DNA of 64,000 nucleotides, from assembly GCA_015178975.1 (NCBI GenBank), contig WHVD01000009.1, positions 434,001-498,000 on the forward strand, written 5' to 3'. The stretch's first letter is position 1. Each line of letters opens with the position of its first letter. Below are positions 1 through 10,984 of this stretch, in pieces. Source of the DNA: Hysterangium stoloniferum (taxonomy: Eukaryota; Basidiomycota; Agaricomycetes; Hysterangiales; Hysterangiaceae). Both the position numbers and the translations under genes were made by a program. The notes below the pieces were generated by a model. It was not told the origin of the DNA. It ran no database searches and was given only the letters and a program-made list of their open reading frames with translations.

Positions 1-190
1 AGCTTCACACTGAAATAGTCGAAGGTTTGCCTTTCTGACCTTCACAACTTATGGGTTCAGTGCACACTGTTCAACAAGGTGTGGCTAATGGTTCGGTTCA
101 GCTTGGGTTCAGCATGCAATGTTTTTCAACAAGGTATCCACGGGTTCAAGTTTGGGTTCGGTGTGACACATGCTTTTCAATGAGGTGTGC
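1..190. repeat. Degenerate tandem repeat, three units of about 48-54 bp
   Basis: Three similar units begin near 52, 106 and 153. Each has a GGGTTC core, a short variable stretch and then TTCAACAAGGT or a close variant. No open frame crosses the block. The rest of the first 740 bases holds only short unrelated frames on both strands that I cannot assign. Confidence 0.45.
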
Positions 191-748
191 AATTTGGGTT
201 GACTTCATAATGTGAGTGTCAGAAAGAAGAGGGTCTGTGACAATAAATTCACTATCCCAGAAATTCAGCAGATCTTCAATTTCACCTCCTCCTGGTACGA
301 CGAGTCTCAATTTCATAGTGCCAATATCTCCCTCCCCGAGCTGCATGTCCACTTGATGGCTTTACAGGTGCTCTTAGCATCTTCAATGCCTACAAAATGT
401 GTGCATGGCTGCAGGTCTGATGATGCAACAATGATGGCAGCACACAACTTCCAGTGGAGTTTGCGAGTCACATTGATGCACTCATTGCTCATGATCGAAT
501 TCATGAGTCATGTCAAGATGCCCATCATTCACACTTAAATTCTTCATGGTCAAATTCGTTTGACTAAATTTTGTCAGATATGTATAGGATAAATATTAAT
601 ATTTTTGCATTTTTCAGAGTGATACCTAATCAACTGAATTTGATTAAATATTAATTTTACAACAAAGAATATAAATATATATACTTTAGTGGATAAATAA
701 TTTTTAAAGTTTTGGGTTATCCTCCTTAACTGAAAACTGGTGTATCTA

Positions 749-960
749 GAGCGTGGGTGCATATAGGTTGGTGCCCAGAGTCCAGCAGACATTCTGGTTG
801 TAACAGTTGACAAGGATGATCTGGTGAAGGTTGTCCCATGGACCAAAGTATCTAGAACAAATGCCAGGAGCCTGACCAGAGTCCGGGTTGGGAAATAACC
901 AAGGACACTTGGAGATACTATCTGGGGAAGGACAGAGTCCAATGGGTCTGGGGCATAACA
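749..960 (-). repeat. Fragments of LTR family B
   Basis: Positions 749-804 match, in reverse orientation, the first ~57 bp of the LTR family seen whole at 59394-60134 (GGTGCATATAG, CCCAGAGTCC, ending TAACA). A second, weaker match to the same terminal segment ends at 960 (CAGAGTCCAATGGGTC then CATAACA). They are short scraps with no target duplication. The stretch 961-1240 shows no gene. Confidence 0.45.
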
Positions 961-1410
961 GGAGGTGTCTAGTTGAGGGCAGAATACCAGAATGGGATAT
1001 GAGTTGAAGGGTACTTGAGGGATGAGGGTCAGGTTCTGGTGGATTCCAGATCTTGATACTAGTCCAGAAGATAGTTTGGAACCTGATATTATTTCTAGGA
1101 AATACTCTGTGGAGTCTCCAGGAACAGATCTTCATACCATGTATAATGATTGGGAATCCTAGCCAACTAAATGGGTGACATGTAAGTAGAGTCCAGTTCT
1201 TGCAAATACTGTCATCTCAGAGTCCTTTTAGCATCTTTTTGAGGATTTTTATCCACCATGATGCAATTCTAGGCAGCATATCAATTAGCAAGCATATTTC
1301 AACATCCTCATGAAAGCTATTGAAAGTGACCTGCTGCAAGCCTGAAATCTATCATTTGGCATTGTGTGCACCAAAGCTTCAACCCTGGAAACCCAACTAG
1401 ATGTACAAAG

Positions 1411-2126
1411 GTAACATTAACAACTTTTGACATTTCTGAGATGCATATGTACACTCATTTTATGTTTATGCAGAGACCTGGTTGCAACATTAAAACTTAT
1501 GCTACAAACATCTGGGAAGCTCTCTGTTCCTCCATCATCTGAAAATTCAGGTCAAGTGGAGTTTCCAGATGTCAAATTCTGGATGTGACGTGATTGGCAA
1601 CAATTCACAAAGGATTGTATCCAGCATGATAGGGACTTCAAAAAAAGCTTGTTTTCTGACAGGTGAGGAGGGTCAGGCACTCAAAGACACTCAGATCAGT
1701 GCAATGACTGACCATGCAAAGCAATTGTGGAACTTGCTGCACACAGAGAAAGAAGACCCAGAAAGTTTGTGGGGGGGGGGGTCAGAATGCATTTGCAAGT
1801 GAGTACTTCAGCAACAATATGTATGTACACCAAGCTTCCTGAATTTCAGTGGTGTGAGAGTAATTCAAGGGTTTAGACATTTGTGACAGTGTGGTATCCA
1901 GACTGGGTGGGTCAGGCTCAGAAATCAGGTAAAATTCTCATATGCATTACTCTAATGGTCACTGATCATCATTTTGACAGTCTCTAGCTCTAAATGGCAG
2001 GCTGTCAATGACAAGGATCCCAGTAGCAGTTGTAGGAAGAAGAGATCAAAAAGTCAAGGAGAAAATGTAGCCCTCACTCCCTGTGCTGATATTATTGACC
2101 TTGCCAGTGATGAGGCATCTACATAG
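1411..2126 (+). pseudogene. Relic of an Agaricomycete-type repetitive gene, function unknown
   Basis: Spread over several frames, the plus strand keeps the pattern of a protein family I remember as repetitive in Agaricomycete genomes: a VEFPDVKFW-like start (about 1558), a 'DHAKQLWN' helix (about 1706-1730), 'LPEFQWCE' (about 1828-1850), 'VWYPDWVGQAQ' (about 1890-1920) and a Ser/Lys-rich tail ending at a TAG near 2126. Apparent introns lie at about 1411-1473 and 1930-1979 (GTAAAATT to GACAG). Frames are interrupted and a run of ten G occurs near 1770, so it is decayed. I do not know the function; it is probably mobile-element linked. Confidence 0.35.
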
Positions 2127-2130
2127 TTTG

Positions 2131-2877
2131 TGTTACGACCATGTTGCAACCTGACGGTCCCCAAGGTTATCGCCACCTATCGACGATTCAAGTCATCATT
2201 AAAGTCATCACATCGGAAACTGTCGGTCTCCCAATGCTGACGTATGCTTTTGCGGTGATCAAACTCTGTTTACGCCCCCGTCAAAATATACTCGTACTAT
2301 CTGGTTAAACTCTGATACATCCCTTTTTTATTATGATGATCCATTCTACTCTATGTTTCACATATGTCTATATATACTTGTAACCCTCGGACTATTTCCT
2401 TTTCTCGTAATCCCGCTCTCGGTTATTTCATGGCCTCCAAACTAATTGTAACCTTCCCATTCCTAGTCAAGCTTATGTATTTGTCAATACCATTTGCCAC
2501 TCTTCTCCTAGTTAGTATTTTCTAGATGCCAAATACTTGTATATGAACCTGTTGTAGTTGTAGTTACTAGGCAATCAGAATATTGATTCAGAATACCCTC
2601 TTACACCTCTAGAAGTCTCATACTAAGTACTCCGCTATCCACCTCCGTGTGTGCTCGCCCATTTTCAGTTTCCGACCCCTTGGCCCGACACTCGACTTAT
2701 CCTTCAATTCCAATCGGTAGTTCACCGAGAGGTACTCATTAGGACTAGTCTTCACCCATCTGAAATTTAAGGACACCCAACAGATAATTGCAAGGGCACA
2801 GCACATAAGCTGAAGCCAAGTCCTTCCAATCGGTCCCCATTGGCCTACAGACATTAGTCAGTTTTCAGTTCTTAACA
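2131..2877 (+). mobile_element. Solo LTR, family A (copy A1), 5-bp target duplication
   Basis: Starts TGTTACGACC and ends GTTCTTAACA, so the termini are TGTTA...TAACA. GTTTG at 2126-2130 is repeated exactly at 2878-2882, the 5-bp target duplication expected of LTR elements. A TATA-like TCTATATATAC lies near 2367, suggesting plus-strand sense. No internal sequence adjoins it, so it is a solo LTR. It is very similar to the inverted copy at 3236-3969 and less so to the one at 61182. The family is probably Ty3/gypsy, because the third copy sits downstream of Tf2-like pol. Confidence 0.9.
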
Positions 2878-3017
2878 GTTTGTCAGATCCCCATTCTTTG
2901 TCATCACCACCTCTATTTATTGATAGAAATTACAACACTTCAACTATGGCTGGATCCACCAACTCAAACTCAAAAACACTTCAAATGCTTGAGTCAGTAG
3001 TTTTTGTAATGAGTTTC

Positions 3018-3223
3018 TGTTGACTTTTCTGGGATTTAGGTTAGTGAGGGATTACAATCATTAGGGCTCAGGTTGCTGTGTTTGGGAATCACCACATATT
3101 TTGGGTTATATAAGGTCCATTTGTATTTGTTTAGTCCTTATCTGTTTACAATGAGTATCATCACCTCACTCAGACAAATGGAAAGTTATACAGTCTAGAA
3201 GCAACACCATGAAAACTTGTGAT
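3018..3223 (+). mobile_element. Short solo LTR, family D (copy D1), worn
   Basis: About 206 bp, starting TGTTGACTTTTCTGGG, with a TATA-like GGTTATATAAGG near 3111 (plus sense). It matches the copy at 12717-12923 over its full length. Imperfect target duplication GTTTC/GTATC at 3013-3017 and 3224-3228. Its 3' end has lost the CAACA terminus kept by the other copy. A family A LTR sits 12 bp downstream. Family D is too short to classify. Confidence 0.7.
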
Positions 3224-3235
3224 GTATCGCTTAGG

Positions 3236-3969
3236 TGTTAAGAACTGAAAACTGACTAATGTTGGTAGGCCAATGGGGACCAATCGGAAGGACTTGGCTT
3301 CAGCTCATGTGCTGCGCCCTTGCAATTATCCGTCGGGTGTCCTTAAATTTTGGATGGGTGAAGACTAGTCCTAATGAGTACCTCTCGGCAAACTACCGAT
3401 CGGAACCAAAGGATAATTTGAGTGTCGGGCCAAGAGGTCGGAAACTGAAAATGGGCGAGTGCACGTGGAGGCAGATAGCAGAGTACTTAGTATGAGACTT
3501 CTAGAGGTGTAAGAGGGTATTCTGAGTCGATATTCTGATTGCCTAGTAACTACAACTACAACGGGTTCATATACAAGTATTCGGTGTCTAGAAAATACTA
3601 ACTAGGAGAAGAGTGGAAAATGGTATTGACAAATAAGCTTGACTAGGAACGGGAAGGTTACGATTAGTTTGGAGGCTGTGAAATAACCAAGAGTGGGATT
3701 ACGAGAAAAGGAAATAGTCTGAGGTTTACAAGTATATATAGACATATGTGAAACATAGAGTAGAACAGATCATCATAATAAAAAAGGGATGTATCAGAGT
3801 TTAACCAGATAGTATGAGTATATTTTGACGGGGGCATAAACAGAGTTTGATCACCGCGAAAGCATACATCAGCATCAGGAGACCAACGGTTTCCGATGTG
3901 ATGACTTGAACAATGACTTGAATCATTGATAGGTGGCGATAACCTCAGGGTTGCAACACAGTCGTAACA
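3236..3969 (-). mobile_element. Solo LTR, family A (copy A2), inverted to A1
   Basis: 734 bp, reading TGTTAAGAAC...GTCGTAACA on the plus strand, the reverse complement of the copy at 2131-2877. TTAGG at 3231-3235 is repeated exactly at 3970-3974. With A1 it forms a ~740-bp inverted repeat around a 358-bp spacer holding family D. Different target duplications show that the two copies came from separate insertions. The AT-rich stretch 3975-4650 shows no gene. Confidence 0.9.
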
Positions 3970-6900
3970 TTAGGCTAAGAATTCTTAAGTACTTAGCAGT
4001 AGTTTAAAAATACCAACTATGAAATATAAAGGGTTGAGTGTGTCAGTAGTTTAACTTAGGGTTCTTATTTAATAGTAGTTAAAGATAAAATGAAATATTG
4101 GAAAATGAACGAGTAGCTTTTGTTCGGAGTGCATAACTAAGATAAGTCATGTTAATGATAAGAGTGATTCTCATTAACCTGAGAAAGGTAATATCCTGTA
4201 AACCTGGAACAGGTGGAATAAGATGCACAAATGCAAATGTGACAAGGTTGTCTAGTTTAGGGGGTTCAAAAAGCTATATTTTTGCAATTCAGCTCAGCTG
4301 TTTAAATACATAGGCATGGTGCTGTGCAACTGCACATTACTGCATATAAACTATGGTTGCTATATAATAACTGCACATGATCAAAACATAGTCCAGCTGT
4401 GCATACACTGTTATGATTGTCTCAAATCAATTTTTGCTAAGCAATGATATGCACTTTGAGTCTTTACTGTCCATTCACAAATGGATATCCTAACTACATG
4501 TATAAACATTAATAGTTCAGATACCCAGTAATGTTCATATGTTGAATACGTGCATCATAACAATTAGTTCTGTCTGATAAGAGAATGAAAACTGAACTAG
4601 TCCAACCAAATGACAATATTGAAGTGGCAGAATGGACTGTAGCATGACAATTTAGTTAGCAGCTTGAGTAATCGATATCAAATCTACCAGTTACATGACA
4701 AAACTTCAACAGTTTTCTCTTTTTTACTTGTTGTACCAATAATGTGCTGTATGCAGGTGATCTCTGCAAACACAGCCAAAGTGCTTCCTTTGAGGCATGT
4801 GTTGCAGCCACATACTCACTTTCTGTCATTGACAGGGACACTATTTCTTGGCACTTTGCACTCCATGACACAGCACTGCCATTTAACAAGAATGCATATC
4901 CAGATATAGCATGGCGATCTTCGGCCATGCTGCCATCAGCATCAGTGTAACTGGTGAGTTTACCTCCATTTTTGTGCTTTCCATATGTTAACCACAACTC
5001 CTTCATGCCCTGTAAATAGCAAAAGATCCTCTTTACTGCTTCCCAATGGGCATGGCCTGGGTTGGTTGAAAAATGTGAGACAACTTGGACAGCAAAGGTG
5101 ATATCTGGGTGTGTTCCCAAGGAAGCATACATCAATGAGCCAACTGCTTCATGGTATGGGATGTGATGCATGCTGGTAGTTTCGAGAGTGGTGGAAGGGT
5201 TTTGGGATGTGGACAAGTGAATGTTCAGGTCCATATGGGTGGAGATGGGTTTGAGGTCCTTGAGATTGTATCGACACAGGATGGAGTCAATATACAATTG
5301 TTGGGATATTTTCAAGGTGCATCTGTCACGTTCTCAACTGATTTTTATTCCTAACAACCAGTGTAGTTCACCCAGATCTGTGATTTCGACATGCATGATG
5401 ACATCACATTTGAAGGCCACAATTGCATCAAATGAGTCTGAAGCAATCGTACAATCATCAACATGCATGAGCACAATCATCAGTGTTCTGTTTTTCCTAC
5501 GATAAAATACTGCTGATCAATGTCACTTTGACTAAATCCAATACTTTCCATGATTTCCACAAGTTTCTGATACCATCGGCAACCTGATTGCTTCAAACTG
5601 CATAAGGTTTTTAATAGGTGGCATACCTTATTGGAGTTGGAAGTGCTGTAGCCAGGAGGTTGTTTCATGTATATTTGCTTTTCACTGATAAGTTTTCCAT
5701 TTAGATATGCACCTTTTATGTCAATTTGATGTAGCTCCAAGTTCAGTTCAGCTGCCATTGCAAGTACAGTGTGGATTGAAGTGAGTTCAGCAATGGGTGC
5801 AAAAGTGTTGAAGTAGTCAACTCCTGGTACCTGTGAGAAACCTTGTGCCACCAATCGAGCTTTATATCTGACAATGTTTCCTGCAGTGTCCTTTTTGGCA
5901 CAAAAAACCCATTTTGACCCGACAACATTTGCTCCTTTGGGTGCATCCACTAATTCCCATGTTCCAGCTTCCTTCAATGTTGCCAGTTCCTCCAAGATTG
6001 CTTTCTCCCATAATGGCCAGTATGGGTGACATTTTGCTTCACTGAGTGAGGTTCTATCACTTCACTGTCACTGACTTCGGCTGCTAATGCATATTCATCT
6101 AGCAATTCAGTTGTCATCATCCAATTGGTGGTGCCATGGCCTTCAAGGATTTTGGTGGAGGGTTGTGTGGGAGGTATCTGGATGCCAGGTGTGACTTTGG
6201 GTTCAGATGGCCAGTATGAGCTAACACTGCTGCCATGTAGAATATCTTGGATGTGTTGGCTAGGCTTGCGGTGCCATTTCTTTTGTGTGGATGTGTCCTG
6301 ATCACTGATTTCTGATTTGTTATTTTCAGGTCTGGTGGTGTTTGGCATTTCTTTGATGGATGATGTCGTGGAGGGGTTACTGGCTTGGATTTCGGGTCTG
6401 AGCATTGAGTAGGTGAGTTAGTCTTCATTTCGATAAGTTCCCATTCCTCCCCCTCAAGATGAGAGGCTGACGATCTAGTATTGTCAAAATGTGTATTGCA
6501 TTCAATGGTGACTGTCTGTTTGTCTGGCCCGTAGACACATATGCCATTGCTTCTTTCATCTATGTTGATCCATCTCCCCTTCTGCACTCTGCTACCACCT
6601 TGTCACCACCTTCCACTCGTACCCATACTCATTCACCCCATTCATGCACATGCTGTAAGTCAGGTTTGTTTCCAAAAGCTGCTTGAAGAAGTTGGAGGTG
6701 GGTAAGTCGAGTGTTGTCATCAGTAAAAGTGACATAATAACATTGTCTGCCCTTTGTGGACACTGGTGCTGGTCCCCACACATCAGTATGGATTTTATCA
6801 CTGAATCTTACTGCTTAATTTCCCTGTGAACTTTGGTAACAGGTTTTCATGTAGCCTTTGCATAAATGCAAGATTAGCAGAAGAATGGATCTCCATCTGA

Positions 6901-8698
6901 TGTTGTTTCAAGCTGTAGACCTGTTACAAAACCATTTTCAACTAGGTGTTTTGCCACATCTGGCACTATATGGCCCATTTGGTGGTGGAGTTTGTCAATG
7001 GTGAGTTGCTCCTCTGCCGAGTTTGCAGAGTCAGTTTCACTGACATTCCGGTACAATCCCTTCTTGGTTTTAGGAATTTCACCAACTGTTTTGCTGTCAG
7101 TGTCTTGAATTATGCATTTGTTACCTCCGAAAGTAATGGTAAAACCTTTTTCATCAAGTTGGCCAACTGATACGAGGGTGTATCCCACTCTGGGGAATAT
7201 AGTACTTCAATAAGGTGTAGCTTGGATGACTCAGAACCATTTGGTAAGTCGATAATTAACTCTCCCTTTCCAGTGGCCTGAAAGTTTTGTTTATTTTCAG
7301 CCCAAAAAACTTGTGGCAGGATTTTTGTGAAGTTCTGGAGCTCGTCACAGTATGGTGTTATTGAATGTGAGCATCCAGAGTCTACCAGCTCAGTTCACAT
7401 TTCAGTGGTATCGGCATTGGATATAGTGGCATCAACAAATTCAACTATGTCTTCTGATCTATTGGCATTGTTTGGGGTAAGCATCGGTGGGTCATCCAAG
7501 TCCCATGTATTGTCCCATGCACTATCACAGTCTTCACCAACTTCAGAGAACCAATTTGAATCAGCATCACTGCAATGTACTTCTGTATCGGACACAGCAG
7601 AGGAGTTCAACACTTCCCAAAGGTCTGGTATGCTGTCTCCACAGCATGAAGAGTTGGGAACAGCAGTTTGACATTCAGTGAGCTCTATTAAATATGGCAG
7701 GCTATGACTGAAGTCTGATACAGACTTGGCTTCAACAGCCTCAACAGCCCACACACCATCATCATCAGAATCTGGTTCAATAGCGGCATTAGCAGTGCTG
7801 ATAGCTTTCTTCAGTGGGTCTTCTTTTTTCTTTTCAGTGTCCTTTTTGGGTTTTGGGCAGCTGTTCTGGAAATGGCCCTTCTCATTGCAGTTCCAACAGA
7901 TGCCACATGGTTTTCTTTCACATCCTTTTCCATTTCCATTTCCTGATGATCCAACAAACATTGCCTCATCTTTCTCATCATCCTTTGATTTTCCGAAATG
8001 ATGTGTTTGCTGTGTCTTTTGACGTTCGTACTCTTCAGAGATAAGGGAAATAAGCCAGTCAGGTGAAATATGTAGATCCAGTTGGACTCCACATCCTGGC
8101 ACTGGCCAGTTGACTTAATGTGAAGTTTGAGAGGGTGATAGGAAGAGATGAAATAATGGTAGAGCGGTAATCTTTTTCATCTATTTCAACACCAACCAAT
8201 GCTAACTCCTCACTTTACTCACAGGCTATCCAAGAACTCATGAACATTGCCTTTGTCAGTACACTGTGTTTCTAAAAAAACATGCCCTCAGGTCTGTTTG
8301 TGCATAGGCACCTTTTTCTGTATACTCAGAGACAATTGCAATCCATCACTCCATAACAGTCTTCTTGGAGTGGACTCACATAAGGGTTGAATCAGGGATT
8401 TTTTGGGTGAGCAGAAATTTTGCTGACTTTTCATTTTTGTTCCATTCAGCAATGAGAGCTGTCTCTTCAACAGTTGCCTTATCATCCATGGGTTTTGGAC
8501 AGGGTGTTGTGTCATCAAAGTGGCCCCAGAATCCCTTTGCTTCCACTGCATCTTGGAACCAGATGGCAAAAATAGCCCAGTTCACGCCAGTGGTATCAAG
8601 CTTGGGGATGGATGAAGGAAGAGAGTCAGACAAAGAAGTAGCAGTGGTGGTCATCTTGGTAGCAATCTATAGGTAGGGTAGCGTGGGGCCCAATAACC

Positions 8699-9479
8699 TG
8701 TTGGAATAGTATATACTAGACAGCTAGATAGCAGAAAGCAATCTCAGTGTTTGCACACAGTAGCGGGCCTAAACAGCTATGTATTTACCTAGATAGCAGA
8801 AAACAATCTAGGATGCATGATAAGTATTGTATCTAAGTAAATGTGTAAAGGTAATCTCACCTCAGTGTTTGCACGCAGTAGCGGGGCTAAACAGCTGAGG
8901 TGCACTAGCTATAGATACTAAGCTTTTAAGGTATTAACGTTCTATCTATGATCGTACGTTGCGTATTACGGAGAGTAAAACAGGAAGTAACTAAATGGAA
9001 AGTCGTATACACTCGAGGCACCCCAATGTTTTGGGAATTTGAAAACCTTCCAAAAATCCTAATATTTGGCCAACTGTTCTAAGAATTCTTTAAACAGAGA
9101 AATTGTTTAAAAATTTTAAGTTTTAGTAGGATTTTCCAAAGTGGGAAATCATATCTGAAAACCTTGAAAATTCATATCAAGAAACTCTGACTGATAATGT
9201 TTTCTCAGATTTTCTAATACAAATATTTAAAGTTTTCAGATCTGATTTTCCAGTTTGGAAAATCCTACTAAAACTTAAAATTTCCAATCAATTTATCAGT
9301 TCAAATAATTCTCAGAAAATTTGGCCAAATAGTAGGCTTTTCAGAAGGTTTTTCAACTCCAAAAAACTTGGGGTCTCTCCAGTGATATATTATATCGTGT
9401 GTACCTGCCTAGCTCAGTACTTTAGGTTAGGCTCCGAATATAGCGGAAGCGAGACTATATCGTACTTGCTAATCCAACA
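8699..9479 (-). repeat. Copia 5' LTR (family E) with adjacent primer-binding site
   Basis: Termini are TGTTGGAATAG and TAATCCAACA (plus-strand view). The adjoining 8681-8698 reads GGTTATTGGGCCC on the element's strand, in the place of a primer-binding site just outside the LTR and about 30 bp before the gag start. The LTR contains a near-exact direct repeat (CTCAGTGTTTGCAC, then CAGTAGCGGG) at about 8739-8774 and 8863-8898, and an inserted foldback element at 9010-9384, which explains its length. Confidence 0.75.
9010..9384. mobile_element. Foldback MITE inside the Copia LTR
   Basis: The left arm (from CACTCGAGGCACCCC, 9010) and the right arm (ending GGGTCTCTCCAGTG, 9384) are imperfect reverse complements along almost their whole length, giving a ~375-bp hairpin with a small loop near 9190. 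Examples are TTTTAGTAGGATTTTCC at about 9121 against its complement near 9260, and TATTTGGCCAA at 9062 against the complement near 9325. The ends resemble mariner-type termini and a TA precedes the left one. It encodes nothing. Confidence 0.8.
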
Positions 9480-10127
9480 GCTGCTAGTTAGCTATATATT
9501 TGATGCTTGTAGCAGAGCTCCTCAGTTATTTGGTTACGTTACCGCGAACAAACATTGAGACGAACTTCCTAATTCTTTTACTTCCTATTAGTTACTTACT
9601 ATGTATTAATAAGCTAATCGTTGTTATCTAGTATTTATTCGAAGAAAGATGACTTGAGCCGATTTGAATCTGAGTAATGGTTTATTACTCAAGTGCTTTG
9701 GCTTCAGGGGAGGATTGCTTACTGCCTTTTCACCAGATGTGATTTGGGACGACGAACATGACGGGTTACATTATCATTATATAAAGGAACAACTCGTATT
9801 TGCGGTGAGGGTGTCATAGCACAAGCCCAACTTTTATTTATTTATATATATCTATATGATTAAAAATAATTAAAGGGTAGATCAGCAACCAACAAGAGCG
9901 TTCAAGGAATCCGACTCGAGTGCAATACTACGACATATCAACATTTTGACAGTCCTTCCCAAGAGAATTTCCTTACAACTTGGATCCCTTGTGCATAGAA
10001 GGGATGCGTTGTCTTCATATCGATATCGAATGGATAGGCTCTCTTGTCGCGCGGATCCATTCTCTTACAACCATTTTCCTCCTGACATTGGCCATATGAT
10101 CCAGTGTTTACGCTAATATCCATACAT
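9480..10127. other. Gap with no recognised gene
   Basis: Mixed-composition DNA between the Copia LTR and the next gene. AT-rich runs lie near 9830-9870. It probably carries the 3' flank of the minus-strand gene that follows. No supported coding sequence or RNA gene. Confidence 0.5.
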
Positions 10128-10984
10128 TCACCTGTCGTATGCCGCCTTCTTCAACCTTTTGTCCTGCTCTTCGCTCTTCTCACCGAATAAGAGATTGAAA
10201 CACCTTCTAAGGACAGAAAATCCCACGTCGTTGACCTCGACTCGACCTCGGTTTTCACCATCGTCACCCTCACTCGGCCTCGGTTGCTGTCCCCCTCTCT
10301 GCATCTGTGAACGAGTACTGAGCACACGCTGCAGTGGGCTCAATTGCTCCAGCTGTCTCCGAGATTGAACCATCTTCTAAGAGCAGAGAAAATTACGTGT
10401 CGTCGACCTCGACCTCGGCTTTGACCATCGTCACCCTCACTCGGACTCGGTTTCTGTCCCTCTCTCTGCATCTGTGAATGCGTACTGAGAACACGCTGCA
10501 GTGGACTCAATTGCTCCGGCTCTGTCTCCGGTTCCTTCAATGGCAGCACGCCATCCTCGCCACCTCCGCTTCCCTCCCCATACTGATATATGAATACAGC
10601 CTGGCCAAATCCTTCCGGTGCCTCCACAAGAGTCCGCGGTCCGTTTACCTTCATGGGCATGACCACGCCATCGACACCTGCACGCGAAAAGCGTGGTGAG
10701 GCGGCGGCATTTGGGTTGGGCGTAGCTGTCAGCCAGTTTTGTGTAATGTCAGGCGATGTATTGGGTGGGATATCAATTTTCATGGGTCTCGGTTGTAGTT
10801 GGGGGTGACTGCTAGGGCGGCGTAGAGGGCGAGTCTCGTCTTTGTCGAGCGGGTAGCTATTGATCTCAGAGGTTTCATCGCATTCCTTGGGTGAGCGTAG
10901 GTTTTCATTGGAGATTCGACGCTTGAAGATAAATGAGAAGGACCGGAATAATGATGATTGTCTGTGAGATGTCTCCTTTGGCAT
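10128..10984 (-). CDS. Hypothetical Ser/Pro-rich protein with a 167-bp tandem duplication
   Basis: The main frame runs from ATG at 10984 to a stop at 10340 (214 aa). It is basic and serine-rich at the N-terminus, then proline-rich, with no domain I recognise. Its last ~50 residues (EQLSPLQRVLSTHSQMQRE...LRRWFNL) are repeated just downstream at 10128-10355 as EQLSPLQRVLSTRSQMQRG...LRRCFNL, followed by a charged tail ending KKAAYDR. The unit spacing is 167 bp, not a multiple of three, so the first copy runs into a new stop while the second keeps an open frame in another register. The original protein probably ended with the tail now on copy 2. GC content and codon use look host-like. Confidence 0.55.

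Larger units (their letters stand above)
4656..9479 (-). mobile_element. Broken Ty1/copia-type LTR retrotransposon
   Basis: Minus-strand pieces appear in canonical Copia order: 5' LTR 8699-9479, gag from about 8654 with a CCHC knuckle (CWNCNEKGHFQNSC, about 7880), protease motif DSGCSHS (about 7370), a gag-pre-integrase segment (HHQMGH, about 6990), a short integrase remnant (about 6800-6590), an acidic linker, reverse transcriptase (about 5995-5480) and RNase H (about 5315-4656). It is broken, with several breaks, and the 3' end is lost: I find no second LTR on the left. Integrase is much shorter than usual. Protein-level conservation of RT suggests moderate age. Confidence 0.9.

Noticed and set aside
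212-538. 108-codon plus-strand frame and overlapping minus-strand frames
   Set aside because: No recognisable motif, no splice context, frames overlap each other; likely chance.
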